Below are positions 14,661 to 20,341 of a stretch of 20,341 nucleotides of DNA, one piece after another (positions within the stretch are counted from its first letter, which is position 1; every line of letters begins with the position of its first letter). Origin of the DNA: Bacilli bacterium (GTDB taxonomy: Bacteria > Bacillota_I > Bacilli_A > RF39 > UBA660); contig JAAWDB010000090.1 of NCBI GenBank assembly GCA_022793555.1, forward strand, positions 1-20,341, given 5' to 3'. The notes beneath the pieces are model-generated. The model searched no databases. It saw only the letters and a program-made list of their open reading frames with translations, and had not been told where the DNA came from. Made by a program: the position numbers and the translations under genes.

Positions 14661-15215
14661 ATGAGAAAAATTTTGTTTCATGGGTTGTGGTTGTGTACAG
14701 GATTATTATTTTTTGTTTCGGGCTTTTTTTGTTTAATTCATCCCGAGGTAACTTTGTCATCAATGGCAATTTTACTAGGTATAGCTTTAATTATTTCAGG
14801 GATTAATGATATCATAGGTTATATTAATATTCATCATAATATGACAGATTCTGGATGGATTTTAATGGAAGGAATCATGGCAATTCTTTTTGGTGTATTT
14901 TGCTTATTTCATCATTTTATTACGGCATTAACGATTCCTATAATTTTTTCGGTATGGGTCATTTATGTTGGACTTACACGGGTTATTTCATCTTTTAATT
15001 TTAAAGCAATTTCTTTTTCTAATTGGTGGTTGTTATTAGTATTTGGAATATTATTAATCATTTTAGGAATTATGTCTTTAATGGATCCTTTGATTGCCAG
15101 CATAGCTATTAGTACTATGTTAGGAATTATTTTGATTAGTCAAAGTTTTAGTTGTTTTACGAAATGGTATTTTATGACGAAATTACTCAAGCGATTTCGA
15201 GAATTATTTAAGTAA
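14661..15215 (+). CDS. DUF308/HdeD-like six-helix membrane protein
   Basis: A 184-residue integral membrane protein with about six hydrophobic helices (near 5-27, 31-55, 65-85, 88-112, 119-140 and 143-165) arranged as three pairs, each with a small-residue-rich turn such as GIALIISGINDI, GLTRVISSF and GIILISQSF. This three-fold pattern and length fit the HdeD / DUF308 family, whose E. coli member is linked to acid resistance; the biochemical role of the family is unknown. AAGGAG (14650-14655) supports the ATG. It stands alone between two copies of the 16-bp dyad repeat, with a possible weak hairpin after the stop. It may share control with the downstream IbrA-like operon through that repeat. 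Family call is good, function open. Confidence 0.8.
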   Translation: MRKILFHGLWLCTGLLFFVSGFFCLIHPEVTLSSMAILLGIALIISGINDIIGYINIHHNMTDSGWILMEGIMAILFGVFCLFHHFITALTIPIIFSVWVIYVGLTRVISSFNFKAISFSNWWLLLVFGILLIILGIMSLMDPLIASIAISTMLGIILISQSFSCFTKWYFMTKLLKRFRELFK

Positions 15216-15231
15216 AGAAATATTCTTTTTT
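15214..15231 (+). terminator. Weak terminator-like hairpin after the DUF308 gene
   Basis: AAAGAA / TTCTTT (15214-15219 with 15223-15228, 3-base loop) runs into T residues to 15231. The stem is short and AT-rich. Confidence 0.35.
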
Positions 15232-15251
15232 GTTTCGGAGATATTAGCAAT

Positions 15252-15267
15252 TATAGATATAACTATA
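15252..15267. repeat. 16-bp dyad repeat, copy 2, beside the IbrA-like operon promoter
   Basis: An exact second copy of TATAG-ATATAA-CTATA, ending 4 bases before the -35 box of the promoter at 15272-15300. Its position fits an operator or activator site. Confidence 0.65.
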
Positions 15268-15271
15268 AATT

Positions 15272-15300
15272 GTTACATATTTCTTTTTTTTTGATATAAT
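15272..15300 (+). promoter_or_regulatory. Promoter of the IbrA/GNAT/IbrB-like operon
   Basis: The -35 box is GTTACA (15272-15277) and the -10 box is TATAAT (15295-15300), spacer 17, with a TGA extension before the -10. A start near 15307 gives a leader of about 40 bases. Confidence 0.7.
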
Positions 15301-15347
15301 AATTTTATGGAAAAATTTACCAATTTTTTGTAGATGGGTGGTGATTT

Positions 15348-16649
15348 ATGCCAAAAGTTTATATCGATAAGGATGTTTATACCGCTGCGATGGAACGATT
15401 TGAGTATATTTTTACCCATTTTGACAATTTTTATTTTTCTGTTAGTGGTGGAAAAGATAGTAGTGTTATGTTACAACTTGCTGCAAAAGTTGCCCGTAAA
15501 TATCATAAAAAAATTGGTGTTATGTATGTTGATTTTGAAGCTCAATATCAAATGACTATCGATCATATTCGTTTGCTGATTGAAGAAGTAGGGGATGTGT
15601 TAGAAAGGTGGTATTGGATTTGTTTACCGATATCCCTTCGTAATGCGGTTAGTGTGATTCAACCAAAATGGACTTGTTGGAATAAGGAAGAACAAGAGAT
15701 TTGGGTTCGAGATATGCCTGATAATGAATGGGTAATCAACGAAGATAATATGCCCCCAGAATGGACTTGGTTTAAAAAAGGAATGGAATTTGAACAGTTT
15801 ATTTTGTGGTTTGGAGATTGGTTTAATAAAAAGCATGGCGGTAATACAGCGTGTGGTATTGGAATACGATGTGATGAAAGTTTAAATCGGTTTCGAACCA
15901 TTACTAATTTTAGCAAGGTAACTTATCAGGGGATTCATTGGACCACTCGAGTTAAAATTCGTAATAATGATACGAATGTTTATAATTTTTATCCGTTATA
16001 TGATTGGAAAACGACAGATATATGGACTGCAGTTGCTCGTCTTGATTTAAAGTATAATCAGATTTATGAGCAATTATATAAAAATGGTGTACCTTTATCT
16101 GAACAACGTTTATGTCAACCTTATGGAGATGATCAACGTAAAAGTTTAGATCAGTTTCGAGCTTTAGAATATGAGACATGGGAAAGGGTATTGCAACGTG
16201 TACATGGTGTGAATTTTGGAAATATTTATTGTCGAACTAGTGTGCTTGGAATGATAAAGACAGAGAAACCAAATGGAATGACTTGGCAAGAGTACACGGT
16301 ATTTTTATTAGAAAGTCTTGGACTATATGTCCCAGAATTACGAGATCATTATTATCATAAGATTAAGGCTTTTTTTAAATGGTATGAAGGAAAAAAGGGA
16401 ATTACGATTGATGAAGTTCGTGATGAAGAGGATAAAAAATTGGAGAATGCCAAAAAAATTGCCAGTTGGCGACGAATTGCTAGAGCTTTAGAGCATAATG
16501 ATTTTTGGATGAAACGTTTAAGTTTTAGTCAAAATCAACATGATGTTAAAAAGTTGTTTGAGCTTCAAAAAAAATATAGCCATTTAAAGCTAATTGATGC
16601 TGAGGTAAATGATAAGGATTTGCGAGATTTGCAAGAGTTGATAAAATAA
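15348..16649 (+). CDS. IbrA-like PAPS reductase / PP-loop (DUF3440) protein
   Basis: A 433-residue cytosolic protein of the PAPS reductase / adenine nucleotide alpha-hydrolase superfamily. The PP-loop SGGKDSS (33-39) binds and splits ATP at the alpha-beta bond, activating a substrate as an adenylate. The signature GIRCDESLNRFR (172-183), YPLYDWKTTDIW (215-226) and the long C-terminal helical region match the IbrA/DUF3440 type seen in E. coli, phages and mobile islands. The C-terminal cysteine motif of true PAPS reductases is not evident, so sulfate reduction is unlikely. GGGTGGTGAT (15336-15345) supports the ATG. The GNAT-like gene follows after 13 bases and the IbrB-like gene after that. IbrA and IbrB together activate eib immunoglobulin-binding genes in E. 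coli ECOR-9; their biochemistry is unresolved. I leave the symbol blank because orthology is untested. Confidence 0.85.
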   Translation: MPKVYIDKDVYTAAMERFEYIFTHFDNFYFSVSGGKDSSVMLQLAAKVARKYHKKIGVMYVDFEAQYQMTIDHIRLLIEEVGDVLERWYWICLPISLRNAVSVIQPKWTCWNKEEQEIWVRDMPDNEWVINEDNMPPEWTWFKKGMEFEQFILWFGDWFNKKHGGNTACGIGIRCDESLNRFRTITNFSKVTYQGIHWTTRVKIRNNDTNVYNFYPLYDWKTTDIWTAVARLDLKYNQIYEQLYKNGVPLSEQRLCQPYGDDQRKSLDQFRALEYETWERVLQRVHGVNFGNIYCRTSVLGMIKTEKPNGMTWQEYTVFLLESLGLYVPELRDHYYHKIKAFFKWYEGKKGITIDEVRDEEDKKLENAKKIASWRRIARALEHNDFWMKRLSFSQNQHDVKKLFELQKKYSHLKLIDAEVNDKDLRDLQELIK

Positions 16650-16662
16650 AGAGGTGTAGTAA

Positions 16663-17076
16663 ATGTTTGAAGTAAAAGAATATATGGAAACTTGTAATAA
16701 TGGAGAATTTTACCGATATATGGGAAGATTTTTTGCGGAGCGTATATTTCGGAGAGAGTTACCTTATTTAATTAATGATCGCGATAAGATATGGTATTTA
16801 TTTTTTGATAAAAAAGATTTAGCGGCGTTTTGTGGAGTGGTGATGAATCAAAACGGAACTACTTTTACGGATTTTTATATTTTACCAAGTTATAGAGCGA
16901 AGGATAATATGATTTATATTGCCAAGTATATGACAGAAATGTATGAGTCGGAGCGGATACGTATTTTGACAAATTCGAAAGAAGAGATGGAACTTTGGTC
17001 TTCTTTAGGGTATATTGAAAATGGAAAAAAGGGAAGTTATACGACATTCATACATGGTGAGGAACAATGCGTGTAA
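16663..17076 (+). CDS. GNAT-like acetyltransferase-fold protein of the IbrA/IbrB-like operon
   Basis: A 137-residue protein with a GNAT-like pattern: DKKDLAAFCGVVM (49-61) as the central strand pair, TTFTDFYILPSYRAKDNM (66-83) at the strand-4 / acetyl-CoA position, ILTNSKEEMELWSSLGYIENG (101-121) as the last strand and helix. The usual (R/Q)xxGxG/A pyrophosphate-binding loop is replaced by YRAKDNM, so acetyl-CoA binding is doubtful or altered. AGAGGTG lies just before the ATG. It starts 13 bases after the IbrA-like gene, and its last 10 bases overlap the start of the IbrB-like gene, so all three are made together. It may modify or bridge its two partners; that is inference. It could also be a degenerate GNAT used for binding only. 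Confidence 0.65.
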   Translation: MFEVKEYMETCNNGEFYRYMGRFFAERIFRRELPYLINDRDKIWYLFFDKKDLAAFCGVVMNQNGTTFTDFYILPSYRAKDNMIYIAKYMTEMYESERIRILTNSKEEMELWSSLGYIENGKKGSYTTFIHGEEQCV

Positions 17077-17612
17077 ATATTGATTATCCGGTTTTAAATG
17101 TAAAACTTGTTCCACTAAAAAAAATTGAAGCCAATGATTATAATCCAAATAAGGTTGCAAGACCTGAGCTACAGCTTTTAAAGTTATCGATATTACAAGA
17201 TGGTTATACACAACCGATTGTTTGTTATTATGATACAGATAAAGATAAATATATTATTGTTGATGGTTTTCATCGTTATTATTGTGCTCGCCGTTATTTT
17301 AATCTGAAAGAAATTCCAGTCGTAGTGATTGAAAAAGATATCTCAAATCGAATGGCTTCAACGATTCGCCATAACAGAGCTCGAGGAACGCATCAAATTA
17401 AAGATATGAGTAATATTGTTTTGGAGTTAGCATCTTATGGGTGGTCGGATGAAAAAATATGTTTTGAATTAGGAATGGAAATGGATGAGGTAATCCGTTT
17501 GAAACAAATTACAGGTTTAAAAGAAGCTTTTCAAAATCATGAATTTAGTAAATCTTGGAACGAATTTGAAACAAAGTATTATGCAGAAGAACGTGAGAAA
17601 TTAGGACAGTAA
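17067..17612 (+). CDS. IbrB-like ParB/sulfiredoxin-fold protein
   Basis: A 181-residue protein of the ParB N-terminal / sulfiredoxin fold. Motifs are ANDYNPNKV (22-30), LQDGYTQPIV (43-52), the nucleotide-binding DGFHRYYCARR (66-76) and RHNRARGTH (101-109), followed by a helix-turn-helix at about 127-150 (SDEKICFELGMEMDEVIRLK). These match IbrB and phage ParB-like proteins that travel beside IbrA-type PAPS reductase proteins. Related folds include CTP-binding ParB and free-serine kinases (SerK, SbnI), so nucleotide binding is expected. It lacks the long C-terminus of chromosome-partition ParB and there is no ParA, so it is not a segregation factor. GAGGA (17059-17063) sits just before the ATG, and the gene overlaps its neighbour by 10 bases. 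The stop codon lies in the loop of a terminator. Confidence 0.87.
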   Translation: MRVNIDYPVLNVKLVPLKKIEANDYNPNKVARPELQLLKLSILQDGYTQPIVCYYDTDKDKYIIVDGFHRYYCARRYFNLKEIPVVVIEKDISNRMASTIRHNRARGTHQIKDMSNIVLELASYGWSDEKICFELGMEMDEVIRLKQITGLKEAFQNHEFSKSWNEFETKYYAEEREKLGQ

Positions 17613-17627
17613 ATCTGTTCTTTTTTT
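17603..17627 (+). terminator. Intrinsic terminator of the IbrA/GNAT/IbrB-like operon
   Basis: Stem AGGACAG / CTGTTCT (17603-17609 with 17615-17621, one G-U pair). The stop codon TAA is in the 5-base loop. A T tract runs to 17627. Confidence 0.85.
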
Positions 17628-17666
17628 AAAATTTGTAAAAATTCCGTTCTTTTCTTGTGAAATAAG

Positions 17667-17675
17667 TGTTATACT
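17667..17675 (+). promoter_or_regulatory. Extended -10 promoter for the two-TM protein gene
   Basis: TGTTATACT: TATACT at 17670-17675 with a TGn extension. The -35 region is poor. A start near 17682 excludes the ATG at 17680. Confidence 0.6.
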
Positions 17676-17697
17676 TTAAATGGAAAGAGGAGTTTAT

Positions 17698-18699
17698 ATG
17701 AAAGAAGTTAAATCAAAACAAATTCAAGATATCTTGAAAAAAGCTAAAACAAATTTAGTGGTTTGGATTATTGTGGCAATTTGCGCTGCAGCAATTATGG
17801 TTTTAAGTGTTTTCATGGATGATTTTCGAAAGAGTACATCATTACATGAAATCTTGGCTGCTGGAGAATCGCCAGAAAATAAGCTTGTTCATGTAGAGGT
17901 AAGTGAGAAACCTTATGTATTTGCTTATTATCCTGGAGATAATTCTGGTAAGTTCTATTTTCTAATGGATGAGGAATACATGTATGTTGGTTTCTTAAGT
18001 GAAAAAACATTTAAAGAGTTGGATGTTGATTCGATTACAGAAAATCATGTAACCGTAAAAGGTGTAACGAAAAAGATTCCATCTGATATTAAAAAATTAG
18101 CTCTTGATGCTTATAATGAAGCGGTTGATAAAGATCAAAAATTAACATCAAGTGAATTTGGAGATTATTTTGGATTAATTTATCTAGATGAAACAGAAAC
18201 TGATTATGTTCAAGTGATTTTATTATTAGTAGGTGTAATTGGTTGGTTCGTTGGATTTATTATGACAATTGCTCAAATCATTTTAGTAATTCGTTTAAAT
18301 CGAACCATTAAAAAATTTGATGAAAAAGAATGGGAAACGATTAATAAAGAATTAGAAGCAGATGATGCTTTCTATTACAAAAATGCTAAGCTAGCTTTAA
18401 CGAAAAATTATGTCATTGATTTTGCAGGAGGATTTAAACCATTTAAATACCATGATATTTTATGGATGTATAAATATGAATATCGTTATAATGGTATTAA
18501 TACACAATTAAGTATTATTCTATATACAGAAGATAAAAAACGTCATGTAGTTGCTCAACTTCCTGGTTATACGAAAAAAAGCAAAGAAGTAAATAAGGAA
18601 ATTATGGAATCTATCATGAATAAGAATGAAAAAATGCTTGTTGGGTATACGAAAGAAAATAGAAACCGTATGAAAGAAGAATATCAAATCAAAGCTTAA
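17698..18699 (+). CDS. Two-helix membrane protein of unknown function
   Basis: A 333-residue membrane protein I cannot place with confidence. Helix 1 is at about 20-40 and helix 2 at about 171-198. The segment between (about 41-170, with PYVFAYYPGDNSGKFYFLMDEEYMYVGFL and an acidic EFGDYFGLIYLDETETDY) probably lies outside the membrane. The C-terminal 135 residues, rich in Lys and Tyr (NRTIKKFDEKEWETINKELEA near 201-221, FKPFKYHDILWMYKYEYRYNG), would be cytosolic and resemble a PH-like beta-rich domain in pattern only. The start is ATG 17698, which has AAAGAGGAG (17684-17692) in place. The in-frame ATG at 17680 lies at or before the predicted transcription start. It is a single-gene unit between two good terminators. 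DUF6709-like families have this layout, but I cannot confirm that. Confidence 0.8.
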   Translation: MKEVKSKQIQDILKKAKTNLVVWIIVAICAAAIMVLSVFMDDFRKSTSLHEILAAGESPENKLVHVEVSEKPYVFAYYPGDNSGKFYFLMDEEYMYVGFLSEKTFKELDVDSITENHVTVKGVTKKIPSDIKKLALDAYNEAVDKDQKLTSSEFGDYFGLIYLDETETDYVQVILLLVGVIGWFVGFIMTIAQIILVIRLNRTIKKFDEKEWETINKELEADDAFYYKNAKLALTKNYVIDFAGGFKPFKYHDILWMYKYEYRYNGINTQLSIILYTEDKKRHVVAQLPGYTKKSKEVNKEIMESIMNKNEKMLVGYTKENRNRMKEEYQIKA

Positions 18700-18712
18700 A
18701 TTTGAATTCTCT

Positions 18713-18747
18713 AAAGTGGTGTGTTAAAAAAACATGCTACTTTTTTT
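18713..18747 (+). terminator. Strong intrinsic terminator
   Basis: A 13-pair stem (18713-18725 with 18731-18743, including three G-U pairs, loop of five A) runs into a T tract to 18747. Confidence 0.88.
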
Positions 18748-18772
18748 ATTTGAGAAAAAGTTTATTTTGGAC

Positions 18773-18801
18773 AAAAAAATGCCGTTATATAAAATAACGG
18801 C
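18773..18801 (-). terminator. Intrinsic terminator of the minus-strand anchored protein gene
   Basis: A perfect 8-bp stem GCCGTTAT / ATAACGGC (18781-18788 with 18794-18801) is followed, on the minus strand, by A and then seven T. It stands back to back with the plus-strand terminator at 18713-18747. Confidence 0.88.
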
Positions 18802-18823
18802 AAGAATTGTTTTATTTATTTTT

Positions 18824-20098
18824 TTACATAATATTTTGTTCGATTAGATCAATTAGAAAAGTATCTTTTAACGCATTTTCTAAATTTTCGAAGATTGTTC
18901 CAATTTCACTTGGTGTAAGACTAGTGATATCTTTTGCATTTGAAGTGTCAGGTTTTTCAATCGTTTTATTTAATGTAGCCATTAGATCGAGATTAATTTC
19001 TAAATCGAAATCACTGCTATTTAATTTAAAGTAAATGGTATTGTTTGTTTCATTTTCATTATTTTCTTTTGTAGATACTTTGATAGTACCACTAATGTTT
19101 GATGATTTTTCAGAATAATCAAATTCTATTAATGATTTATTTAAAGATTTTATCGTAATTAAAATATCATTCTGAAATTGAATACTTTGATTATCTTTAA
19201 AATTAATGTATGTAAGTTGATCAATATTATTTTGTAGTAATGAAATTCTTACAATATTTTGATTCCATCCTTCTGTATATAATACAATACTATAATCATC
19301 TGTGTAAGAAATATCTTCTTTTAGATCACTTTCTATTTCTTCAATCGTAGAATTAGTTAATTTAGCTAATATTTCTAAAGATTTTGAATCGGATGATAAA
19401 TCATTTGCAATTTTTTTATAGGTTCTTTCTTGATTTTCTTGGTCAAATAAATAAGAAATTTTCGTTGTTTTTATTTGTCTGCCATCAATGGTAATATCTG
19501 TTTTTTCTCTAGTTAAATATTTTTTGTTTAAAGTATTTTCAAAACTCTCTTTTACCTTTTTTAATAGATATTTAGAATCTTCGATTTGAATTAGGTTTTC
19601 ATTATTAAGATCGGAAAAGTTAAATAATTCATTAAATTCTAGATTTTGATCTTCTAGTTTTAATAGTTGATTAAATAGTTCCTTACTTTCTAGAAATGAA
19701 TTTTTACCAATTTGATAATAGTTTCCACTAATAATTGTTTTTTCATTGTCTTTCATTTTTAATCCTGCAGCAACAAATTCATTTTTTAAATCTAGATCCA
19801 TATTAAAATCGTAATTGTACTTTTGGAAATCTTCTAATCCATTTAATTCTAGATCAGTAGTAAAGGAAAGATTTCCTTTTATTGATGCTGGATTATTGTT
19901 TATATTGAAGTCTTTGGGAACTTCAATTAATAGTGAATCAATTTGATTGTAAGCGGTATTTATGGTTTTGGTAAGAATTGTCATTGGATTTGTCATTTGA
20001 TAATATGCTCCTAAAACCCCAAGAACAATAATTACAGGTATGCCGATAAATAAAAGATATTTTAAACCAGCTCCTTTATTTTTTTCTAAGTCATTCAT
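18824..20098 (-). CDS. Membrane-anchored extracellular protein of unknown function
   Basis: A 424-residue protein with a short cytosolic N-terminus, one membrane helix (about 13-33, LKYLLFIGIPVIIVLGVLGAYY) and a large extracellular part rich in Asn, Asp, Lys and Ser with alternating strand patterns (for example KGNLSFTTDLELNG, SGTIKVSTKENN, YFKLNSSDFDLEINLDL). The repeating strand layout suggests a beta-rich, lipoprotein-like binding domain similar in style to DUF6583 or LolA/LppX-like sheets, but I do not recognise a family. There is no lipobox cysteine, so it is held by the uncleaved helix. AGAAGGGA precedes the ATG on the minus strand. It has its own promoter and a clear terminator, so it is a single-gene unit convergent with the two-helix protein gene. 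Confidence 0.8.
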   Translation of the reverse strand: MNDLEKNKGAGLKYLLFIGIPVIIVLGVLGAYYQMTNPMTILTKTINTAYNQIDSLLIEVPKDFNINNNPASIKGNLSFTTDLELNGLEDFQKYNYDFNMDLDLKNEFVAAGLKMKDNEKTIISGNYYQIGKNSFLESKELFNQLLKLEDQNLEFNELFNFSDLNNENLIQIEDSKYLLKKVKESFENTLNKKYLTREKTDITIDGRQIKTTKISYLFDQENQERTYKKIANDLSSDSKSLEILAKLTNSTIEEIESDLKEDISYTDDYSIVLYTEGWNQNIVRISLLQNNIDQLTYINFKDNQSIQFQNDILITIKSLNKSLIEFDYSEKSSNISGTIKVSTKENNENETNNTIYFKLNSSDFDLEINLDLMATLNKTIEKPDTSNAKDITSLTPSEIGTIFENLENALKDTFLIDLIEQNIM

Positions 20099-20121
20099 AT
20101 TTTTTCCCTTCTTTCTTTTTT

Positions 20122-20150
20122 ATTATATCAAAACTTATAATCTATTTCTA
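20122..20150 (-). promoter_or_regulatory. Promoter of the anchored extracellular protein gene
   Basis: On the minus strand: TATAAT (20127-20122) with a TGA extension, and TAGAAA (20150-20145) as a moderate -35 at spacer 17. Confidence 0.65.
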
Positions 20151-20188
20151 ATATTCTATTAAAATATATTAAGTTTTATCAAAAAATT

Positions 20189-20197
20189 TGTTATAAT
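20189..20197 (+). promoter_or_regulatory. Extended -10 promoter for the last radical SAM gene
   Basis: TGTTATAAT: a perfect TATAAT (20192-20197) with a TGn extension, 21 bases before the ATG. No clear -35 is seen. Confidence 0.55.
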
Positions 20198-20218
20198 TAG
20201 AATGAATTGGGTGGTTTC

Positions 20219-20341
20219 ATGGAATATGTAAAGACCAGAACAATCATGACAAAATCTGACCAAGGTGAAAAATGGTTTGGTATTGATTATCATATGAATC
20301 TTTATAAAGGATGTTCTTTTGGTTGTATTTATTGTGATAGT
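20219..20341 (+). CDS. SPL-like (COG1533) radical SAM protein, 3' end cut by window edge
   Basis: Only the first 41 residues are present. KGCSFGCIYCDS carries the C32-x3-C36-x2-C39 motif that holds the radical SAM 4Fe-4S cluster, and the run from FGIDYHMNLYKGC to IYCDS is typical of the SPL / Rv2578c-like group (COG1533), relatives of spore photoproduct lyase. GGGTGG just before the ATG supports the start, and an extended -10 promoter lies upstream. Most members of this group are not true spore photoproduct lyases, so a DNA repair role should not be assumed. It is the second radical SAM gene in the window; the other begins at 6187. Confidence 0.88.
   Translation, partial: MEYVKTRTIMTKSDQGEKWFGIDYHMNLYKGCSFGCIYCDS

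Noticed and set aside
14606..14806. A 66-codon plus-strand frame across the DUF308 gene start
   Set aside because: It overlaps the promoter and start of the DUF308 gene in another frame and has no ribosome site.
15334..15555. A 73-codon plus-strand reading frame overlapping the start of the IbrA-like gene
   Set aside because: It lies in another frame of a strongly supported gene, is rich in hydrophobic shadow residues and ends within it.
17067..17612. Reading the ParB-fold protein as a chromosome or plasmid partition protein
   Set aside because: It is short, has no ParA neighbour and no parS-like palindrome array, and sits with a PP-loop protein, which fits the IbrB-like type.
20219..20341. 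Calling the last gene spore photoproduct lyase
   Set aside because: Only 41 residues are visible, and the sequence fits the wider COG1533 group, most of which are not that enzyme.

Overview
The window is AT-rich DNA that looks like a Gram-positive bacterium of the Bacilli / Erysipelotrichia-like low-GC Firmicutes. The signs are strong GGAGG-type ribosome binding sites, TTGACA/TATAAT promoters (often with an extended TGn -10), short U-tract terminators, single-membrane envelope proteins and LysR/TetR regulators. TGA is used as a stop codon (for example at 7294-7296), so this is the standard bacterial code and not the Mycoplasma code. I cannot name a species. No tRNA, rRNA, CRISPR array, insertion sequence or integrase is visible.

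Positions 1-1887 hold the end of a surface-polymer type locus: a family 2 glycosyltransferase cut by the window edge and an APH/choline-kinase-fold phosphotransferase 3 bases behind it. Positions 1934-7847 are a run of plus-strand genes: a LysR regulator, an unusual protein resembling a decayed Gfo/Idh/MocA oxidoreductase, a lone sigma-region-4-like protein behind two tandem promoters, a second LysR regulator, and a tightly coupled radical SAM / MazG-like pair. A small acidic protein of unknown role follows at 7948.

Positions 8187-13450 form a divergent export and regulation locus. On the minus strand are an MMPL/RND-type membrane transporter and a secreted protein with glycine-spaced coiled-coil repeats, overlapping by 4 bases. 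Divergently on the plus strand are a TetR regulator and an alpha/beta hydrolase, also overlapping by 4 bases. The shared control region holds two short palindromes 19 bp apart, one of them on the tetR -35 box. Next come a PdaA-like polysaccharide deacetylase with an Ig-like domain and a DUF308/HdeD-like membrane protein.

Positions 15252-17627 hold the most notable module. It is a compact three-gene operon of a PAPS-reductase/PP-loop protein resembling IbrA, a GNAT-like protein, and a ParB/sulfiredoxin-fold protein resembling IbrB. It has its own promoter and terminator. An exact 16-bp dyad sequence lies just upstream of its -35 box and is repeated 692 bp earlier, before the DUF308 gene.

The window ends with a two-TM membrane protein on the plus strand, a membrane-anchored extracellular protein on the minus strand (convergent, with back-to-back terminators), and the first 41 codons of an SPL-like radical SAM protein.
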